A stretch of DNA of 64,000 bases from Flavobacterium flavigenum (GTDB lineage Bacteria; Bacteroidota; Bacteroidia; Flavobacteriales; Flavobacteriaceae), in contig NZ_CP114285.2 of NCBI RefSeq assembly GCF_027111255.2, positions 1,550,001 through 1,614,000 of the forward strand, read 5' to 3'. Both the position numbers and the translations under genes were made by a program. Below, one piece after another: positions 52,386 through 62,678 of this stretch; positions within the stretch are counted from its first letter, which is position 1, and every line of letters begins with the position of its first letter. The notes below the pieces were generated by a model. The model worked only from the letters and a program-made list of their open reading frames with translations. It was not told the origin of the DNA and searched no databases.

Positions 52386-54029
52386 TTAGGCTTTTTGAGA
52401 AATTAAACCAATTTTCATCACCATTTCCTCGAAATCATTTCGGGAAACAACAGCCTTATTTCTCGCTCTGGTACGATAATTATAAATAGTGCTTAAAGAG
52501 TAGCGAAGAAAGGCAGCAATTTTTACGCTATCCGTTATTCCTAGTCTGATTAGGGCAAAAATTCGGAGTTCTGTATTGAGCAGTTCTCCTTGTTTTACTA
52601 TAATTTGTTCTTCGGAAATAAGCAAAGCATTGAAGTCTTTTACGAAAGTAGGATACAGACTTAAAAAGATACTGTCAAAATTTTTGTATAATTCTTCCAG
52701 TTCATTATCAACCAGAGTAGTTGATTTCAATATTTTGTAAATTTCATCAAACTGTTTAGCTGTTGCTTTTTTGTTTAAAATAACACGATAATTTTCAAGC
52801 TTATTGATGTAGGCTGAACACAGACTAAAGAAATTTGCAATGTATTCCTCCTTAATATGATTGGATTCTGATAATTGGGCATTACGTTCCTGAAGCTGAT
52901 GATTTGCCTCTGTGATATCTTTGTTTAATTCGGCTAATTTCTGACTGGTTTCATAAAGTTCTCCACGAATTCTGGACACTTTTTTCATCTGCTTGTAAAC
53001 GTAAATTACGGCAACAATTAAAAACAACGATAACAAACTAATACACAAAAGGTAAACCTGAAGTTCTGTTTTTCGCTGGGCTTCACGTTCTAAATAAGCT
53101 GTATTGATAATAGAATAAAGTTGTGACATCAGAAGTGTTCGAAATTGCACATTGCAATATAATGCATCCTCTATAGCCGATTGTGTGAGTTTGTATGCCA
53201 TATCAACATCTCCCAACTCATAAAAAACAATAGCCAGTTCCTGTTGTGAAGCATTATCTTTTATGGCTTGCTTAATATCTGAGGCCGCAGAAAGCGCATA
53301 ATACTTTTTGACTAATTCTATTTGACGTATATTTTGTGAAATATTGCCCAAAAGATATGTGATCATGGGATATTGAGGATTATCATCCTTCATTCCTTTC
53401 AATAATCTTAGTAATTCTTTTTGGGCAGCATCAAATTCCCTGTGGTAAATTTTCTTCTGAATTTTATTAATCTTATAATCTAAAGAATTAGGATTTAAAA
53501 CGCCCAGCAGCGAATCACGATATTTACCAATCTGTTCAAAAAACGCACTACTTCGGCTATTTGCGCTGTAATGTTCATAAAATTCCCGATAGGTAATATA
53601 ATAATTGGGCAGTAGTGATTTTACTAATTCTTTTTTATTGATTCTTTTTAAAATCGCTTCTGATTCCCTGTAGTTTCCTGTTGATGAATACAGGTTTGCC
53701 AGCTGCAGCTCTGCCAGTTGCAACAGGTCTTTTTTATGAAGTTCATCAGCGATTTTGAGATTTTTCTTTACATAAAAAATAGCAGAATCCGAATTGAATT
53801 TCTGATACTCTTTATATAATGCCTGATTGTAATTATACTCTTGTTCTTTAGAAAAATCCTGTGATTTTATTTTCTTGAAATTTGAAATCCGTTCTTCTTT
53901 TAGACGGACATAATGCTGTTTATTTTTGACAGCATCGTTTAGCTTATCCAGAATAGCATCTGTACTATTTGATGCATAACCGGAAAAGCAAACCAGAAAA
54001 GTTATAAGAAACAGACAATAATTTTTCAA
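52386..54029 (-). CDS. DUF6377-type transmembrane regulator
   Basis: 547 residues. Signal peptide, then a periplasmic TPR-rich helical region to about residue 320, one membrane segment (LLCISLLSLFLIVAVIYVY), a coiled coil (KLAELNKDITEANHQL), and a C-terminal cytoplasmic domain ending in a helix-turn-helix-like LGITDSVKIAAFLRYSLSTIYNYRTRARNK. This layout is typical of Bacteroidota DUF6377 regulators, which sense from the envelope and bind DNA. It is upstream of the GH3 gene on the same strand and may control it. Confidence 0.85.
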   Translation of the reverse strand: MKNYCLFLITFLVCFSGYASNSTDAILDKLNDAVKNKQHYVRLKEERISNFKKIKSQDFSKEQEYNYNQALYKEYQKFNSDSAIFYVKKNLKIADELHKKDLLQLAELQLANLYSSTGNYRESEAILKRINKKELVKSLLPNYYITYREFYEHYSANSRSSAFFEQIGKYRDSLLGVLNPNSLDYKINKIQKKIYHREFDAAQKELLRLLKGMKDDNPQYPMITYLLGNISQNIRQIELVKKYYALSAASDIKQAIKDNASQQELAIVFYELGDVDMAYKLTQSAIEDALYCNVQFRTLLMSQLYSIINTAYLEREAQRKTELQVYLLCISLLSLFLIVAVIYVYKQMKKVSRIRGELYETSQKLAELNKDITEANHQLQERNAQLSESNHIKEEYIANFFSLCSAYINKLENYRVILNKKATAKQFDEIYKILKSTTLVDNELEELYKNFDSIFLSLYPTFVKDFNALLISEEQIIVKQGELLNTELRIFALIRLGITDSVKIAAFLRYSLSTIYNYRTRARNKAVVSRNDFEEMVMKIGLISQKA

Positions 54030-54050
54030 GCGATAAAATGAGATTTATAA

Positions 54051-56309
54051 TTATACAGCAATAGGCGCTGCGAGACAACTTTTAGGAATATCAAAAGCAT
54101 TTACCAAAGAAACCGCATCCGGTCTGATGTCCCAGCAAAGCTGATTGACCATTTTACGAACTGCTTTGGTTTTAACAGCTTCCATGTAACCATCTTCCAG
54201 GTACCAGGCTTTATTTTTTTCAATCTGCGAAAGCGCAAATAATTGATTTAATTTTACCAAGATTGCTTTTGTTTTTTCATCTTCCACTTTAGAAACTGCT
54301 ATTTGAAATTGCTCGAGTACTAATCGTTCCAGATACGCTTCAGCAACATCAATCATTTGGTGCTGTACCACATTAAAAGCATCATAGGCTTCTAAACCTC
54401 CATCTACTAATTTTTTAATTCGTTTTGCTGCAGATGCCAAAATTGTTTTTTCCTTGTGGATAAAAGCCTGCAGATGAAATTCTGAATCCAGCAAATGTTC
54501 ATCATCGGTTCTTCTGGTTGCAATTGGGTTTTTCTCAGCCAAAGCAGTTTTGGCATTTTCAAAAACATAATTAATAATACCTAAAGATCCCATTTCGCCA
54601 AATGACTTTCTGAATTCTGCCAGACGGTTTTTAGCAACCAACTGCATCAAAACCGTATTATCACCTTCAAAAGTGGTATAGATTTCCGTATCATTTTTCA
54701 GGGCCTCAATTCTGTTTTCAGACAGATATCCTTTTCCGCCACAAGCTTCTCGGCATTCCTGCAAAATATCTCTTGTACTCCAGGTAGAATACGATTTCAT
54801 TCCGGCAGCCAGGGCTTCAATTTCCTGCATTTCGGCTTCTGTTTTGTTTAGAAAACGATTGGTAAGGTATTGCAATCCAAAATGAACAGCATAGGTTTTC
54901 GCTAAATGCGGAATCAATCTGCGCTGATGCATTCTGTAATTTAAAATCGGTACTTCTGAGCCTCCTTCTGGTCCAAATTGTCGTCTCTGATCGCTGTAGC
55001 GAATGGCAATCGTAAGTCCGGATTTGGCTGCTGCTAATGCCGATCTCGGGATTCCGATTCTACCTCCGACCAAAGTGCCTAACATCGTAAAAAATCGTCT
55101 GTTATCACTCGGAATCGGGCTTTCGAACTCTCCTTTGTCGTTCACAGATGCAAAACGATCCAGCATATTTTCTTTCGGAATCACGACATTATCAAAACGA
55201 ATGGTTCCATTATCCACACCATTCAGTCCCATTTTATGACCGCAATCGCCTATTGTAATTCCGTTTATAACATTTCCGTTTGTATCACGCAGGGGCACTA
55301 CAAAAGCATTTACACCATAATCGTGTTCATCAATAATCAGTTTGGCAAAAACCGTCGCCATTTGTCCATGCACGGCAGCATTTCCAATATATTCTTTCTG
55401 CGCTTTTTCGTGAGGGGTATGAATCGTAAAAGTCTGATCGTTATGATTGTAAGTTGCTGTTGTTTCAAGTCCTTTTACATTTGAACCATGATGCGTTTCA
55501 GTCATAGCAAAACAGCCGGGGATTTTTAATTCGCCTATTTCTTTAAGATATTTAGCATAATGTTTTTCCGTTCCCAACGACTGAATGCTCATTCCCCAAA
55601 GTCCAAATTGTACACCAAACTTAATCACCAGACTCAAATCATGATAACTCAGTGTTTCCATAATCGCAAAATAATCCGCTATGTTTTCACCTCCTCCATG
55701 TCGTTTTGGATATGCCATATTACCGAGATTTTCATCGGCTAAAATTTTACACCAATTGTAAACCGTCTGGCGATAAATATTAATATCAGTAGAAGTTTCA
55801 TAAGCAAATTCTGATCTTGAAATCACTTCTTTTACTTTTTTAATAATACTAGCCTGATCACCATCCAGGATTTCAGTCAGCTTTTGGATTTCAAAATTAT
55901 CATTGGTTTTAGTAGTCGCAGTCAAAGAGTCTCCCTGGGTTTTGAAGTTCTGGATTAATTCTTCACCCAAAACACCCAGGTCATTTTCTAATTTTGTAAA
56001 ATTCTGTTCCAATACTGAAATATTCAAATCCTTTTCAGAAAGAGCTACAGCGATATCAAAAATCGATTTTATGGCCGACTTATCTTTAATACTTTTCTCT
56101 ATATCCGATTTCCATTTTTTGAGTTCATTTCGCGAAGGCGGATTCGAAATATCCACTTTCGAAAGCAGAAACTGCTGCTCTTCCGGAGAAAGAATCGTTA
56201 GAGAAGTAATAAATTCCTGTAAAGTCGAAAACTCTTTTTGCGTTAAAAGATCGTCTGACCAAACAAGGTATAAAAGTGGTATAAAAGCCTTAATTTTCGA
56301 ATTCTCCAT
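54051..56309 (-). CDS. Acyl-CoA dehydrogenase family protein, long form
   Basis: 752 residues. After a helical N-terminal extension of about 180 residues come the acyl-CoA dehydrogenase blocks: CFAMTETHHGSNVKGLETTA, the MHQRRLIPHLAKTYA helix and the EACGGKGYLSENRIEALK and TTFEGDNTVLMQ regions. The FEGDNTV form resembles acyl-CoA oxidases, so the acceptor may be oxygen or an electron-transfer flavoprotein. It acts on fatty acyl-CoA; its link to the neighbours is unclear. Confidence 0.9.
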   Translation of the reverse strand: MENSKIKAFIPLLYLVWSDDLLTQKEFSTLQEFITSLTILSPEEQQFLLSKVDISNPPSRNELKKWKSDIEKSIKDKSAIKSIFDIAVALSEKDLNISVLEQNFTKLENDLGVLGEELIQNFKTQGDSLTATTKTNDNFEIQKLTEILDGDQASIIKKVKEVISRSEFAYETSTDINIYRQTVYNWCKILADENLGNMAYPKRHGGGENIADYFAIMETLSYHDLSLVIKFGVQFGLWGMSIQSLGTEKHYAKYLKEIGELKIPGCFAMTETHHGSNVKGLETTATYNHNDQTFTIHTPHEKAQKEYIGNAAVHGQMATVFAKLIIDEHDYGVNAFVVPLRDTNGNVINGITIGDCGHKMGLNGVDNGTIRFDNVVIPKENMLDRFASVNDKGEFESPIPSDNRRFFTMLGTLVGGRIGIPRSALAAAKSGLTIAIRYSDQRRQFGPEGGSEVPILNYRMHQRRLIPHLAKTYAVHFGLQYLTNRFLNKTEAEMQEIEALAAGMKSYSTWSTRDILQECREACGGKGYLSENRIEALKNDTEIYTTFEGDNTVLMQLVAKNRLAEFRKSFGEMGSLGIINYVFENAKTALAEKNPIATRRTDDEHLLDSEFHLQAFIHKEKTILASAAKRIKKLVDGGLEAYDAFNVVQHQMIDVAEAYLERLVLEQFQIAVSKVEDEKTKAILVKLNQLFALSQIEKNKAWYLEDGYMEAVKTKAVRKMVNQLCWDIRPDAVSLVNAFDIPKSCLAAPIAV

Positions 56310-56408
56310 AGTGAACTAAGTATTAATTTATGTGTTGTTAAATTAATACAATTAATTGAAGTTTTCTATAAATCAGGCGCAATTAGGATTTTTTTCACAT
56401 TTCAAAAA

Positions 56409-56816
56409 TCAAAAATAAAATTCCATTATTGTAAATTCCTGACCTGCTTTGCTAAACGTTTGAAATGTATCTTTCATTCCCAATTTCTCATAAAAGGATT
56501 TTTTATTAGATCTTGCATTGCACCAAATTCTTTTTAAATTCTTTTTTCTGGCCAATTCGAAAATATGTTTTAAAAGTTCGGATGCGATTCCCTGGCCTTG
56601 ATATTCGAGTAAAGTGGCCAATTTTCTAAACTGCATTTCATCATCTGAAATAAAACACGATACAATTGAAACCAGTTTTTCATCTATAAAAACGCCAAAA
56701 TGTAAGCCGGATTTATCTTCTTCCAACTGAACAAATTCCAAAGGCTGATCTGGCCACATTACTTCATGCCTGATTTGCCAGGTATCAGAAGGTTTGATCG
56801 ATTTTATTATCATCAT
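56409..56816 (-). CDS. GNAT family N-acetyltransferase
   Basis: 135 residues, complete GNAT fold. The acetyl-CoA pocket motif LEYQGQGIASELLKHIF and the C-terminal NKKSFYEKLGM are clear. The substrate is unknown. Downstream of the glycosyltransferase gene, with a terminator between them. Confidence 0.9.
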   Translation of the reverse strand: MMIIKSIKPSDTWQIRHEVMWPDQPLEFVQLEEDKSGLHFGVFIDEKLVSIVSCFISDDEMQFRKLATLLEYQGQGIASELLKHIFELARKKNLKRIWCNARSNKKSFYEKLGMKDTFQTFSKAGQEFTIMEFYF

Positions 56817-56829
56817 ATAAAAAAATAAA

Positions 56830-56861
56830 AACCGTCTTAATCCATAAGGAAAAAGACGGTT
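56830..56861 (-). terminator. Terminator after the glycosyltransferase gene
   Basis: Stem AACCGTCTT/AAGACGGTT followed on the minus strand by a T run. Confidence 0.82.
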
Positions 56862-56884
56862 CTAAAATAATCTATTTTTTTATT

Positions 56885-58351
56885 TTATTTAGCCAATGGG
56901 CTGTATTGTTCCAGAGTAACATATTCTTCTACTTTCTTTTCAGACAAACCACGTGTCAGCCATCCTTTTTTATGTGCCGTGATAATGGCATACGGAGTAA
57001 TCCAAAACAGGCTGAAGCTGTAAAAAACACTATATGAATACGCCCACATTGCTTCTGAAAAACTATATTTTTTAGCATAAAAGAAAGCTGAAAAACTTGA
57101 TATAACGAATATGCTTACGAGCGTTGAGCTAAAAAACAATAGTGGATGAATTGCTATAAAAAAGAACATGAAGAATAAAAAGGGTAAAGACATTATAATT
57201 TTTGCCGTTTGGTCTAAGTATAAAAGTCTTGTTCCTAATTTAGATCCGGTCCTAAAATTTTTGAAAACGTATTTTGCCATCATCAGGTTTTCCCTAACAT
57301 TGCTTCTTCCCCAACGGATAAACATTTTATACAATCCTGTGTATCCTTCCGGAACATTCGTAAGTACAACTGAATTTCTTTGAAACAAAACCTGATGCCC
57401 CTGTTTCAAAATCATATTGGTCATCGCGCGGTCCTCGCCAATGTCTGAAGGTTCTCCCATAAAAGTCTGGTTGATCCATTCTTCAAGACAGGCAAATACC
57501 GAAGTTTTTCTATACGCTGCCAAAGCTCCCGGAGTACAGAATACTGACCCTAATACACTTTCTACAGATCGTACAAACTCAAAGCTCATTACAAAACTCA
57601 CATTCAACATTTTAGGAAGCATTGCTATTTTATTGTTCAAAACATGAACATTTCCGGCAACAGCTCCGCATTTTTCATTGTGAACAAAAGGACTCACTAA
57701 GTTTCGCAATGTATCTTTTTTTACAATTGAATCGCTGTCAACAGTCACAAAAATATCTCCTGTTCCTAATTTAAATCCTCTGTAAAGTGCGTGACGTTTT
57801 CCTTTGTTTTGTGGCTGCTGATAAATAGACAGGCGATCACCAAGCTGTATCTTGGCTTGCTGAATCCAATTCCAGGTATCATCTTTACTGCCATCGTCAA
57901 TTGCGAGTATCTGCATTTTCTGCTCAGGATAATCACTATCTGCTAAGCTTAACAAGGTATTCCAAACCAGTTTCCCTTCATTATAAGCCGGAACAATTAT
58001 GGTAACTGTAGGCAATAATTCATCTGAAACGGATTCTATGGGTTTGTATTTAAAATAAAGAAAGGACTTGTATAGAAAAACACCTGCTTTAAAAAGAAAC
58101 AAAGCTGTAGTCAGAATTAAAAATGGATAACCCCAGGTAGAATTTATTCTGTCAATATGAAACTGATCAAAGTCGGATTGGAATTTATAAACCAGAAAAC
58201 CTCCGGTCATCATTAGTAAAAAAGTGCCTATAAGTATTGCAATACCGGTTGCACTTGTTGTTTGATTATTATTTATCGAATATTGTTTGCTATGTGTTAC
58301 ATTAAGACCTGAGTCATAAAGTTGTTCTGAAGTAATGGTTTCGCTTTTCAT
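56885..58351 (-). CDS. Family 2 processive glycosyltransferase, membrane-bound
   Basis: 488 residues. Two N-terminal membrane segments, then the GT2 catalytic domain with VTIIVPAYNEG, the IDDGSKD and VDSDS aspartates, GEDRAMT, and a RWGRS motif corresponding to the QxxRW of hyaluronan/chitin/cellulose synthases. Three or four C-terminal membrane segments follow. It probably makes and exports a polysaccharide. Three direct repeats lie in its 289-bp upstream region. Confidence 0.9.
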   Translation of the reverse strand: MKSETITSEQLYDSGLNVTHSKQYSINNNQTTSATGIAILIGTFLLMMTGGFLVYKFQSDFDQFHIDRINSTWGYPFLILTTALFLFKAGVFLYKSFLYFKYKPIESVSDELLPTVTIIVPAYNEGKLVWNTLLSLADSDYPEQKMQILAIDDGSKDDTWNWIQQAKIQLGDRLSIYQQPQNKGKRHALYRGFKLGTGDIFVTVDSDSIVKKDTLRNLVSPFVHNEKCGAVAGNVHVLNNKIAMLPKMLNVSFVMSFEFVRSVESVLGSVFCTPGALAAYRKTSVFACLEEWINQTFMGEPSDIGEDRAMTNMILKQGHQVLFQRNSVVLTNVPEGYTGLYKMFIRWGRSNVRENLMMAKYVFKNFRTGSKLGTRLLYLDQTAKIIMSLPFLFFMFFFIAIHPLLFFSSTLVSIFVISSFSAFFYAKKYSFSEAMWAYSYSVFYSFSLFWITPYAIITAHKKGWLTRGLSEKKVEEYVTLEQYSPLAK

Positions 58352-58471
58352 TGTGGATTGTATTTTTTATCTAAATGGCATTTATGTTTTTACCTGATTA
58401 ATTATCTACAAATGAATAAGCAAGGCATGTGCCATTTGAATTCATCACTGATATTAAGCGATTTAAAAAAA

Positions 58472-58528
58472 TACACACTTTTTATCTGTGTATTTATTAC
58501 ACACTTTTACGAAACAATACACACTTTT
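58472..58528 (-). promoter_or_regulatory. Three direct repeats upstream of the glycosyltransferase gene
   Basis: TACACACTTTT at 58472-58482, 58498-58508 and 58518-58528 (plus-strand form), with periods of 26 and 20 bp, i.e. roughly two helical turns. They lie about 120-175 bp upstream of the start. They look like a binding array for a direct-repeat-binding activator (for example LytTR-type), but no regulator is identified. Confidence 0.55.
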
Positions 58529-58581
58529 TTAATCTAATGGATGGAATAATGAAGAGCCATTTCAAAATATATTAAAAAGAA

Positions 58582-58615
58582 AAAACCGCCTTATTCAAAT
58601 GAAAAAGACGGTTTT
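58582..58615 (-). terminator. Terminator after gapN
   Basis: Stem AAAACCGCCTT/AAGACGGTTTT with one mismatch, followed on the minus strand by a T-rich tract. Confidence 0.8.
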
Positions 58616-58640
58616 GAAAATTAATATATAACCTTAAAAA

Positions 58641-60221
58641 TTATAAAATATAATCTGTATTGATGAAATTAGATTCTTTACTGTTTAATAATTCCTGAAG
58701 GATTTCATTATTATAAGCAATGTCTTTTGAAGCCACAAAAGTACGAATTGAGAACGAACGCAATGCATCCGGAATACTCAAAGTTCCTACTGCAGAATCT
58801 TTACGTCCGGTGAACGGGAATGCATCCGGACCTCTCTGGCAAGAACTGTTCAGGTTTACCCTGCACACTAAGTTAACCAAAGCATCGATAAGTGGTGCTA
58901 AAGTTTTAATATCTTTCCCAAACAAACTTACCTGTTGTCCGTAGTTTGATTCGGCCATATCGTCAAGAGGCTCGTTGATATCTTTGAAAGAAATAATTGG
59001 CACTACTGGTCCAAATTGCTCTTCGTGATATACTCTCATTTCTTTATTTACAGGATACAGAACAGCAGGGAAAATGTAGTTTTCAGAATGTTTTCCTCCT
59101 TTTTCATTTAAGATTTTAGCACCTTTGCTTTTAGCATCATCAATTAATCCCTGAATATAAGCCGGTTTGTCTTCTTCCGGAAGCGGAGTTAAAGAAGCGC
59201 CTTTTTCCCATGGATTTCCAAATACTAAAGCATCTACTTTTTCAGAAAAACGTCTGTTGAATTCTTCAGCAATTGATTCATGTACATATAATATTTTTAA
59301 AGCTGTACAACGCTGACCATTAAAAGACAATGAACCTGTAATACATTCCTGAATTGCCAAATCTAAGTCGGCATCAGGTAAAATAATCGCAGGGTTTTTA
59401 GCTTCCAGACCTAAAATCAAACGTAGTCTGTTTTTGTTTGGATGCTGATCCTGTAAAGCAATCGCAGACTTACTGTTTCCAATCAATGCCAAAACATCAA
59501 TTTTTCCAGACTTCATAATTGGAGAAGCAACTTCACGGCCTCTTCCGTATACGATATTGATAACGCCTTTTGGAAAACTGCTTCTAAAAGCTTCCAATAA
59601 TGGCGAAATACATAAAACTCCATATTTTGCCGGTTTAAAAATCACGGCATTCCCCATAATCAGGGCAGGAATCAATAATGAGAACGTTTCGTTAAGAGGG
59701 TAGTTATATGGACCAAGGCACAAAACCACTCCAAGAGGTCCACGGCGGATCATTGCGTTTACTCCCTGAACTTTTGAGAATTTAGAACTGCGTCCGTTTA
59801 ATTCTTTGTAGCTGTCAATAGTGTCCTGAATATATTCTACTGTTCTGTCAAATTCTTTTTGCGAATCGCCAAGGTTTTTTCCGATTTCCCACATCAAAAG
59901 TTTTACCACATCTTCGCGTGTTTCTTTCATTTGCCTAACGAAATTCTCCATGCATTTGATACGGTCAATCACTTTCATCGTTGGCCATAAACCTTGTCCT
60001 TTATCATAAGCAGCAGTCGCAGCTTCAACTACCTCAGCAGCTTCTTTTTCTGCCATGAACGGAATAGAACCCAATAATGTCGGCGCATATTTTTCTGTAC
60101 AAGAAATAGTCGAAAAAACAGGTGTTGTCTGACCTGTCCATTTTTTCAATTCTCCATTAACAAGATAAGTATCCTGATTCAGAAGGTCTTTAATCTGATA
60201 TTCTTCGGGTATAAAACTCAT
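58641..60221 (-). CDS. gapN: NADP-dependent glyceraldehyde-3-phosphate dehydrogenase (aldehyde dehydrogenase superfamily)
   Basis: 526 residues. Catalytic cysteine in [15 protein letters not shown], glutamate in [14 protein letters not shown], and the [20 protein letters not shown] cofactor region. Length and these blocks fit non-phosphorylating GAPN-like dehydrogenases, which yield 3-phosphoglycerate and NADPH. A broader aldehyde dehydrogenase role is possible. It is followed by a terminator and lies 72 nt downstream of the rhodanese gene. Confidence 0.82.
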   Translation of the reverse strand: MSFIPEEYQIKDLLNQDTYLVNGELKKWTGQTTPVFSTISCTEKYAPTLLGSIPFMAEKEAAEVVEAATAAYDKGQGLWPTMKVIDRIKCMENFVRQMKETREDVVKLLMWEIGKNLGDSQKEFDRTVEYIQDTIDSYKELNGRSSKFSKVQGVNAMIRRGPLGVVLCLGPYNYPLNETFSLLIPALIMGNAVIFKPAKYGVLCISPLLEAFRSSFPKGVINIVYGRGREVASPIMKSGKIDVLALIGNSKSAIALQDQHPNKNRLRLILGLEAKNPAIILPDADLDLAIQECITGSLSFNGQRCTALKILYVHESIAEEFNRRFSEKVDALVFGNPWEKGASLTPLPEEDKPAYIQGLIDDAKSKGAKILNEKGGKHSENYIFPAVLYPVNKEMRVYHEEQFGPVVPIISFKDINEPLDDMAESNYGQQVSLFGKDIKTLAPLIDALVNLVCRVNLNSSCQRGPDAFPFTGRKDSAVGTLSIPDALRSFSIRTFVASKDIAYNNEILQELLNSKESNFINTDYIL

Positions 60222-60266
60222 AATCTGGTAATTTTAGTTTGGTTATTTATTTATTTTTAAATGAAA

Positions 60267-60288
60267 AAAGAGGCTTTGCCGCCTCTTT
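60267..60288 (-). terminator. Terminator after the rhodanese gene
   Basis: Stem AAAGAGGC/GCCTCTTT with a 6-nt loop and a T-rich end on the minus strand. Confidence 0.82.
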
Positions 60289-60293
60289 CACTT

Positions 60294-60605
60294 TTATGGA
60301 TTTACGGTATCACCTTCCCAATCCAGGATCCCGCCAAGCAGATTATAGGCATTCTCAAAACCTAATTCATTCATAATCTGGCATGCTTTTGCGCTTCTTG
60401 CTCCTGAACGGCAATACACGTAATAATTTTTATTTTTATCTAATTCTTCTATTTCATAAATAAAAGCCTGGCCTTTATTGATGTCAATGTTTACAGCGTT
60501 TTCAATATAGCCGTCATTAAACTCGTCTTCAGTTCTTACATCCAGTATAACTGCATTTTCATCAGACTTTAATTGTTCAACCCAATCTTCTTGTGATAAA
60601 TTCAT
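60294..60605 (-). CDS. Rhodanese-like domain protein
   Basis: 103 residues, single rhodanese domain. The active-site cysteine is in YVYCRSGARSAKA; VILDVRTEDEF is the N-terminal CH2A-like block. It may carry persulfide sulfur or act in thiol redox. The Crp/Fnr and TauE genes that follow on the other strand also suit sulfur metabolism. Confidence 0.9.
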   Translation of the reverse strand: MNLSQEDWVEQLKSDENAVILDVRTEDEFNDGYIENAVNIDINKGQAFIYEIEELDKNKNYYVYCRSGARSAKACQIMNELGFENAYNLLGGILDWEGDTVNP

Positions 60606-60965
60606 AGCATTGTGTTTTTTGTAAAATTAAAAGTTTTTACTACATAAAATACGTTCCAAATACTTTTTCGATTATTATTCAGAGAAAACGTTTTAGAGAA
60701 CATAAAATTGTCAGCATTTTACAAATTTACTCACTATTTTCAAAAAAACATACTTTAATATCACCAGAAAATAGGATATTTTCATTTTAAGTATTCCTAT
60801 CTTAAAAATAGTTTTCTGACATTTTATACCATTTCAATCTCTTATCTTTACAAAAAATTATTTTTTATTAACCTTTTGAGAAAATTAAGAGAAAAAACTA
60901 ATAGCTGTAATTGATGGCGAGTTTCAACAATATAAATCATCTGATTTAGCAAAATTATTACTCCA
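60606..60965. other. Intergenic region, 360 bp, no gene seen
   Basis: A/T-rich region between the divergent rhodanese and Crp/Fnr genes. It must hold both promoters, but I see no clear palindrome or full TAnnTTTG element and no RNA structure. Confidence 0.5.
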
Positions 60966-61604
60966 ATGAAAAATTCATTAAAAACTTTATTTCCTAATTT
61001 CTCCAATGAACTTATTGCGACAATTGAAGAAAGCGGAAGCCTGCAGGATTTTAAAGCCGGCACTATCCTGATGAGAACCGGACAATATATCAAAAACACG
61101 GTTTTAATTACCAAAGGAAAAATCAAAATTTATCGCGAAGGCGACGATGGAGGTGAGTTTTTAATGTATTATTTACAGCCCGGACAAGCCTGTGCTATTT
61201 CGATGATATGTACCGCAAAAAGCGAAAAAAGCCAGATTATGGCTAAAGTTGTCGAAGACGTTTCAGCCATGATGATTCCGCTTCAAATGATGGACAAATG
61301 GATGATGGAACACAGATCCTGGTACGAGTTTGTTATCGAAACCTACCGAAGCCGCTTTGAAGAAGTACTTGAAGTAGTCGATAACATCGCTTTCCGCTCT
61401 ATGGATGAACGCCTTGAATTCTATTTAAAACGCCACTCCGATGCTTGTGGCTGCTCTGAAGTCAAATTATCACATCAGGAAATTGCATCCGAATTAAACA
61501 CCTCCAGGGAAGTGGTTTCGAGATTACTCAAAAAAATGGAACAATGCGGCCTTGTCAAACTAAACCGCAATCAGATCGAATTATTGAAGACTAATTTGCA
61601 CTAA
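60966..61604 (+). CDS. Crp/Fnr family transcriptional regulator
   Basis: 212 residues. N-terminal cyclic-nucleotide-binding-like fold (GTILMRTGQYIKNTVLITKGKIKIYREG) and a C-terminal winged helix (LSHQEIASELNTSREVVSRLLKKMEQCG). Cysteines are clustered only as ACGC near residue 160, not in an Fnr iron-sulfur pattern, so oxygen sensing through FeS is unlikely. It is followed by a TauE/SafE permease gene and may control it. Confidence 0.9.
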   Translation: MKNSLKTLFPNFSNELIATIEESGSLQDFKAGTILMRTGQYIKNTVLITKGKIKIYREGDDGGEFLMYYLQPGQACAISMICTAKSEKSQIMAKVVEDVSAMMIPLQMMDKWMMEHRSWYEFVIETYRSRFEEVLEVVDNIAFRSMDERLEFYLKRHSDACGCSEVKLSHQEIASELNTSREVVSRLLKKMEQCGLVKLNRNQIELLKTNLH

Positions 61605-61716
61605 TTATATTCTTTTACATTCAGCGTTTAAGTGCTGTATCAAAAAATTACCTTCTGTGATAAATGTTACTGTATAATCCTAATTTCCGAAGCAACTTTG
61701 CATAAAAACAAATGCA

Positions 61717-62502
61717 ATGGAATACGCTGGTTATTTTGCTTCAGTTATTATCGGGATCTCTCTTGGCTTAATCGGTGGAGGAGGTTCTATACTTACAGTA
61801 CCAATTTTAGTATACTTATTTAAGGTAAATCCGGAACAAGCTACTTCATACTCCTTATTTATTGTCGGGATAACCGCCATGTCCGGAAGTTACAGCCATT
61901 ACAAAATGGGCAACCTGAAACTCAAATCGGCTTTGTATTTTGCGATTCCTTCTGTGATATCCATCCTAATTATCCGCGAAGTTATTTTCCCTCAGATTGC
62001 AGCTACTTTATTCTCCGTCGCTTCCTATTCGGTTTCAAAAGATTTCCTGATTATGGTTGTCTTCGCTATTTTGATGATCACTGCGGCGATTTCCATGATT
62101 CGGAAAAACGAGCCCGAAATAAAAGTAACCAAAACTAATTACATCCAATTAAGCGTAATAGGTTTTGTAGTTGGAATAGTAACTGGATTTCTGGGTGCCG
62201 GAGGCGGATTCTTAATCATCCCGGCCTTGCTGTTTTTCGCTAAATTACCAATGAAACAAGCCGTAGGAACTTCATTATTAATCATCACAATCAATTCTGT
62301 AATAGGTTTTGTAGGAGACTTATACATCGGAACACCAATTAATTATCCTTTTCTATTGGGTATTTCGATAATGGCACTTTTGGGAATGCTGATAGGAAGC
62401 CAGCTTTCTAAAAAAATAGATGGTACAAAGTTAAAACCTCTTTTTGGCTGGTTTGTACTTGTTATGGGAATCTATATTATCACTAAGGAAGTTTTGTTTT
62501 AA
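61717..62502 (+). CDS. TauE/SafE family sulfite exporter-like permease
   Basis: 261 residues with about eight membrane segments in two similar halves; glycine-rich GLIGGGGSILTVPIL and GFLGAGGGFLIIPALL mark the paired repeats of the family. It exports or imports sulfite, sulfoacetate or similar anions. The nearby rhodanese and Crp/Fnr genes fit a sulfur-related role. Confidence 0.9.
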   Translation: MEYAGYFASVIIGISLGLIGGGGSILTVPILVYLFKVNPEQATSYSLFIVGITAMSGSYSHYKMGNLKLKSALYFAIPSVISILIIREVIFPQIAATLFSVASYSVSKDFLIMVVFAILMITAAISMIRKNEPEIKVTKTNYIQLSVIGFVVGIVTGFLGAGGGFLIIPALLFFAKLPMKQAVGTSLLIITINSVIGFVGDLYIGTPINYPFLLGISIMALLGMLIGSQLSKKIDGTKLKPLFGWFVLVMGIYIITKEVLF

Positions 62503-62678
62503 GGTTTTCAGGCTATTTTTAAATAGTTTCACTTGTAGAATAGCCTTTGTTAGGTTTCGAATCGTGACAAAGACGAAACTAAAAGGCAGCAAAATTTGAG
62601 TCTTTACTAATTAAAAATCCAGAAAACAATATTTCATTTGGCATCAAGTTTGCGTGTAATCGAGTAAAATATTTCCAA

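Noticed and set aside
55903-56319. 138-codon plus-strand ORF opposite the acyl-CoA dehydrogenase
   Set aside because: Antisense shadow with no supporting motif or promoter.
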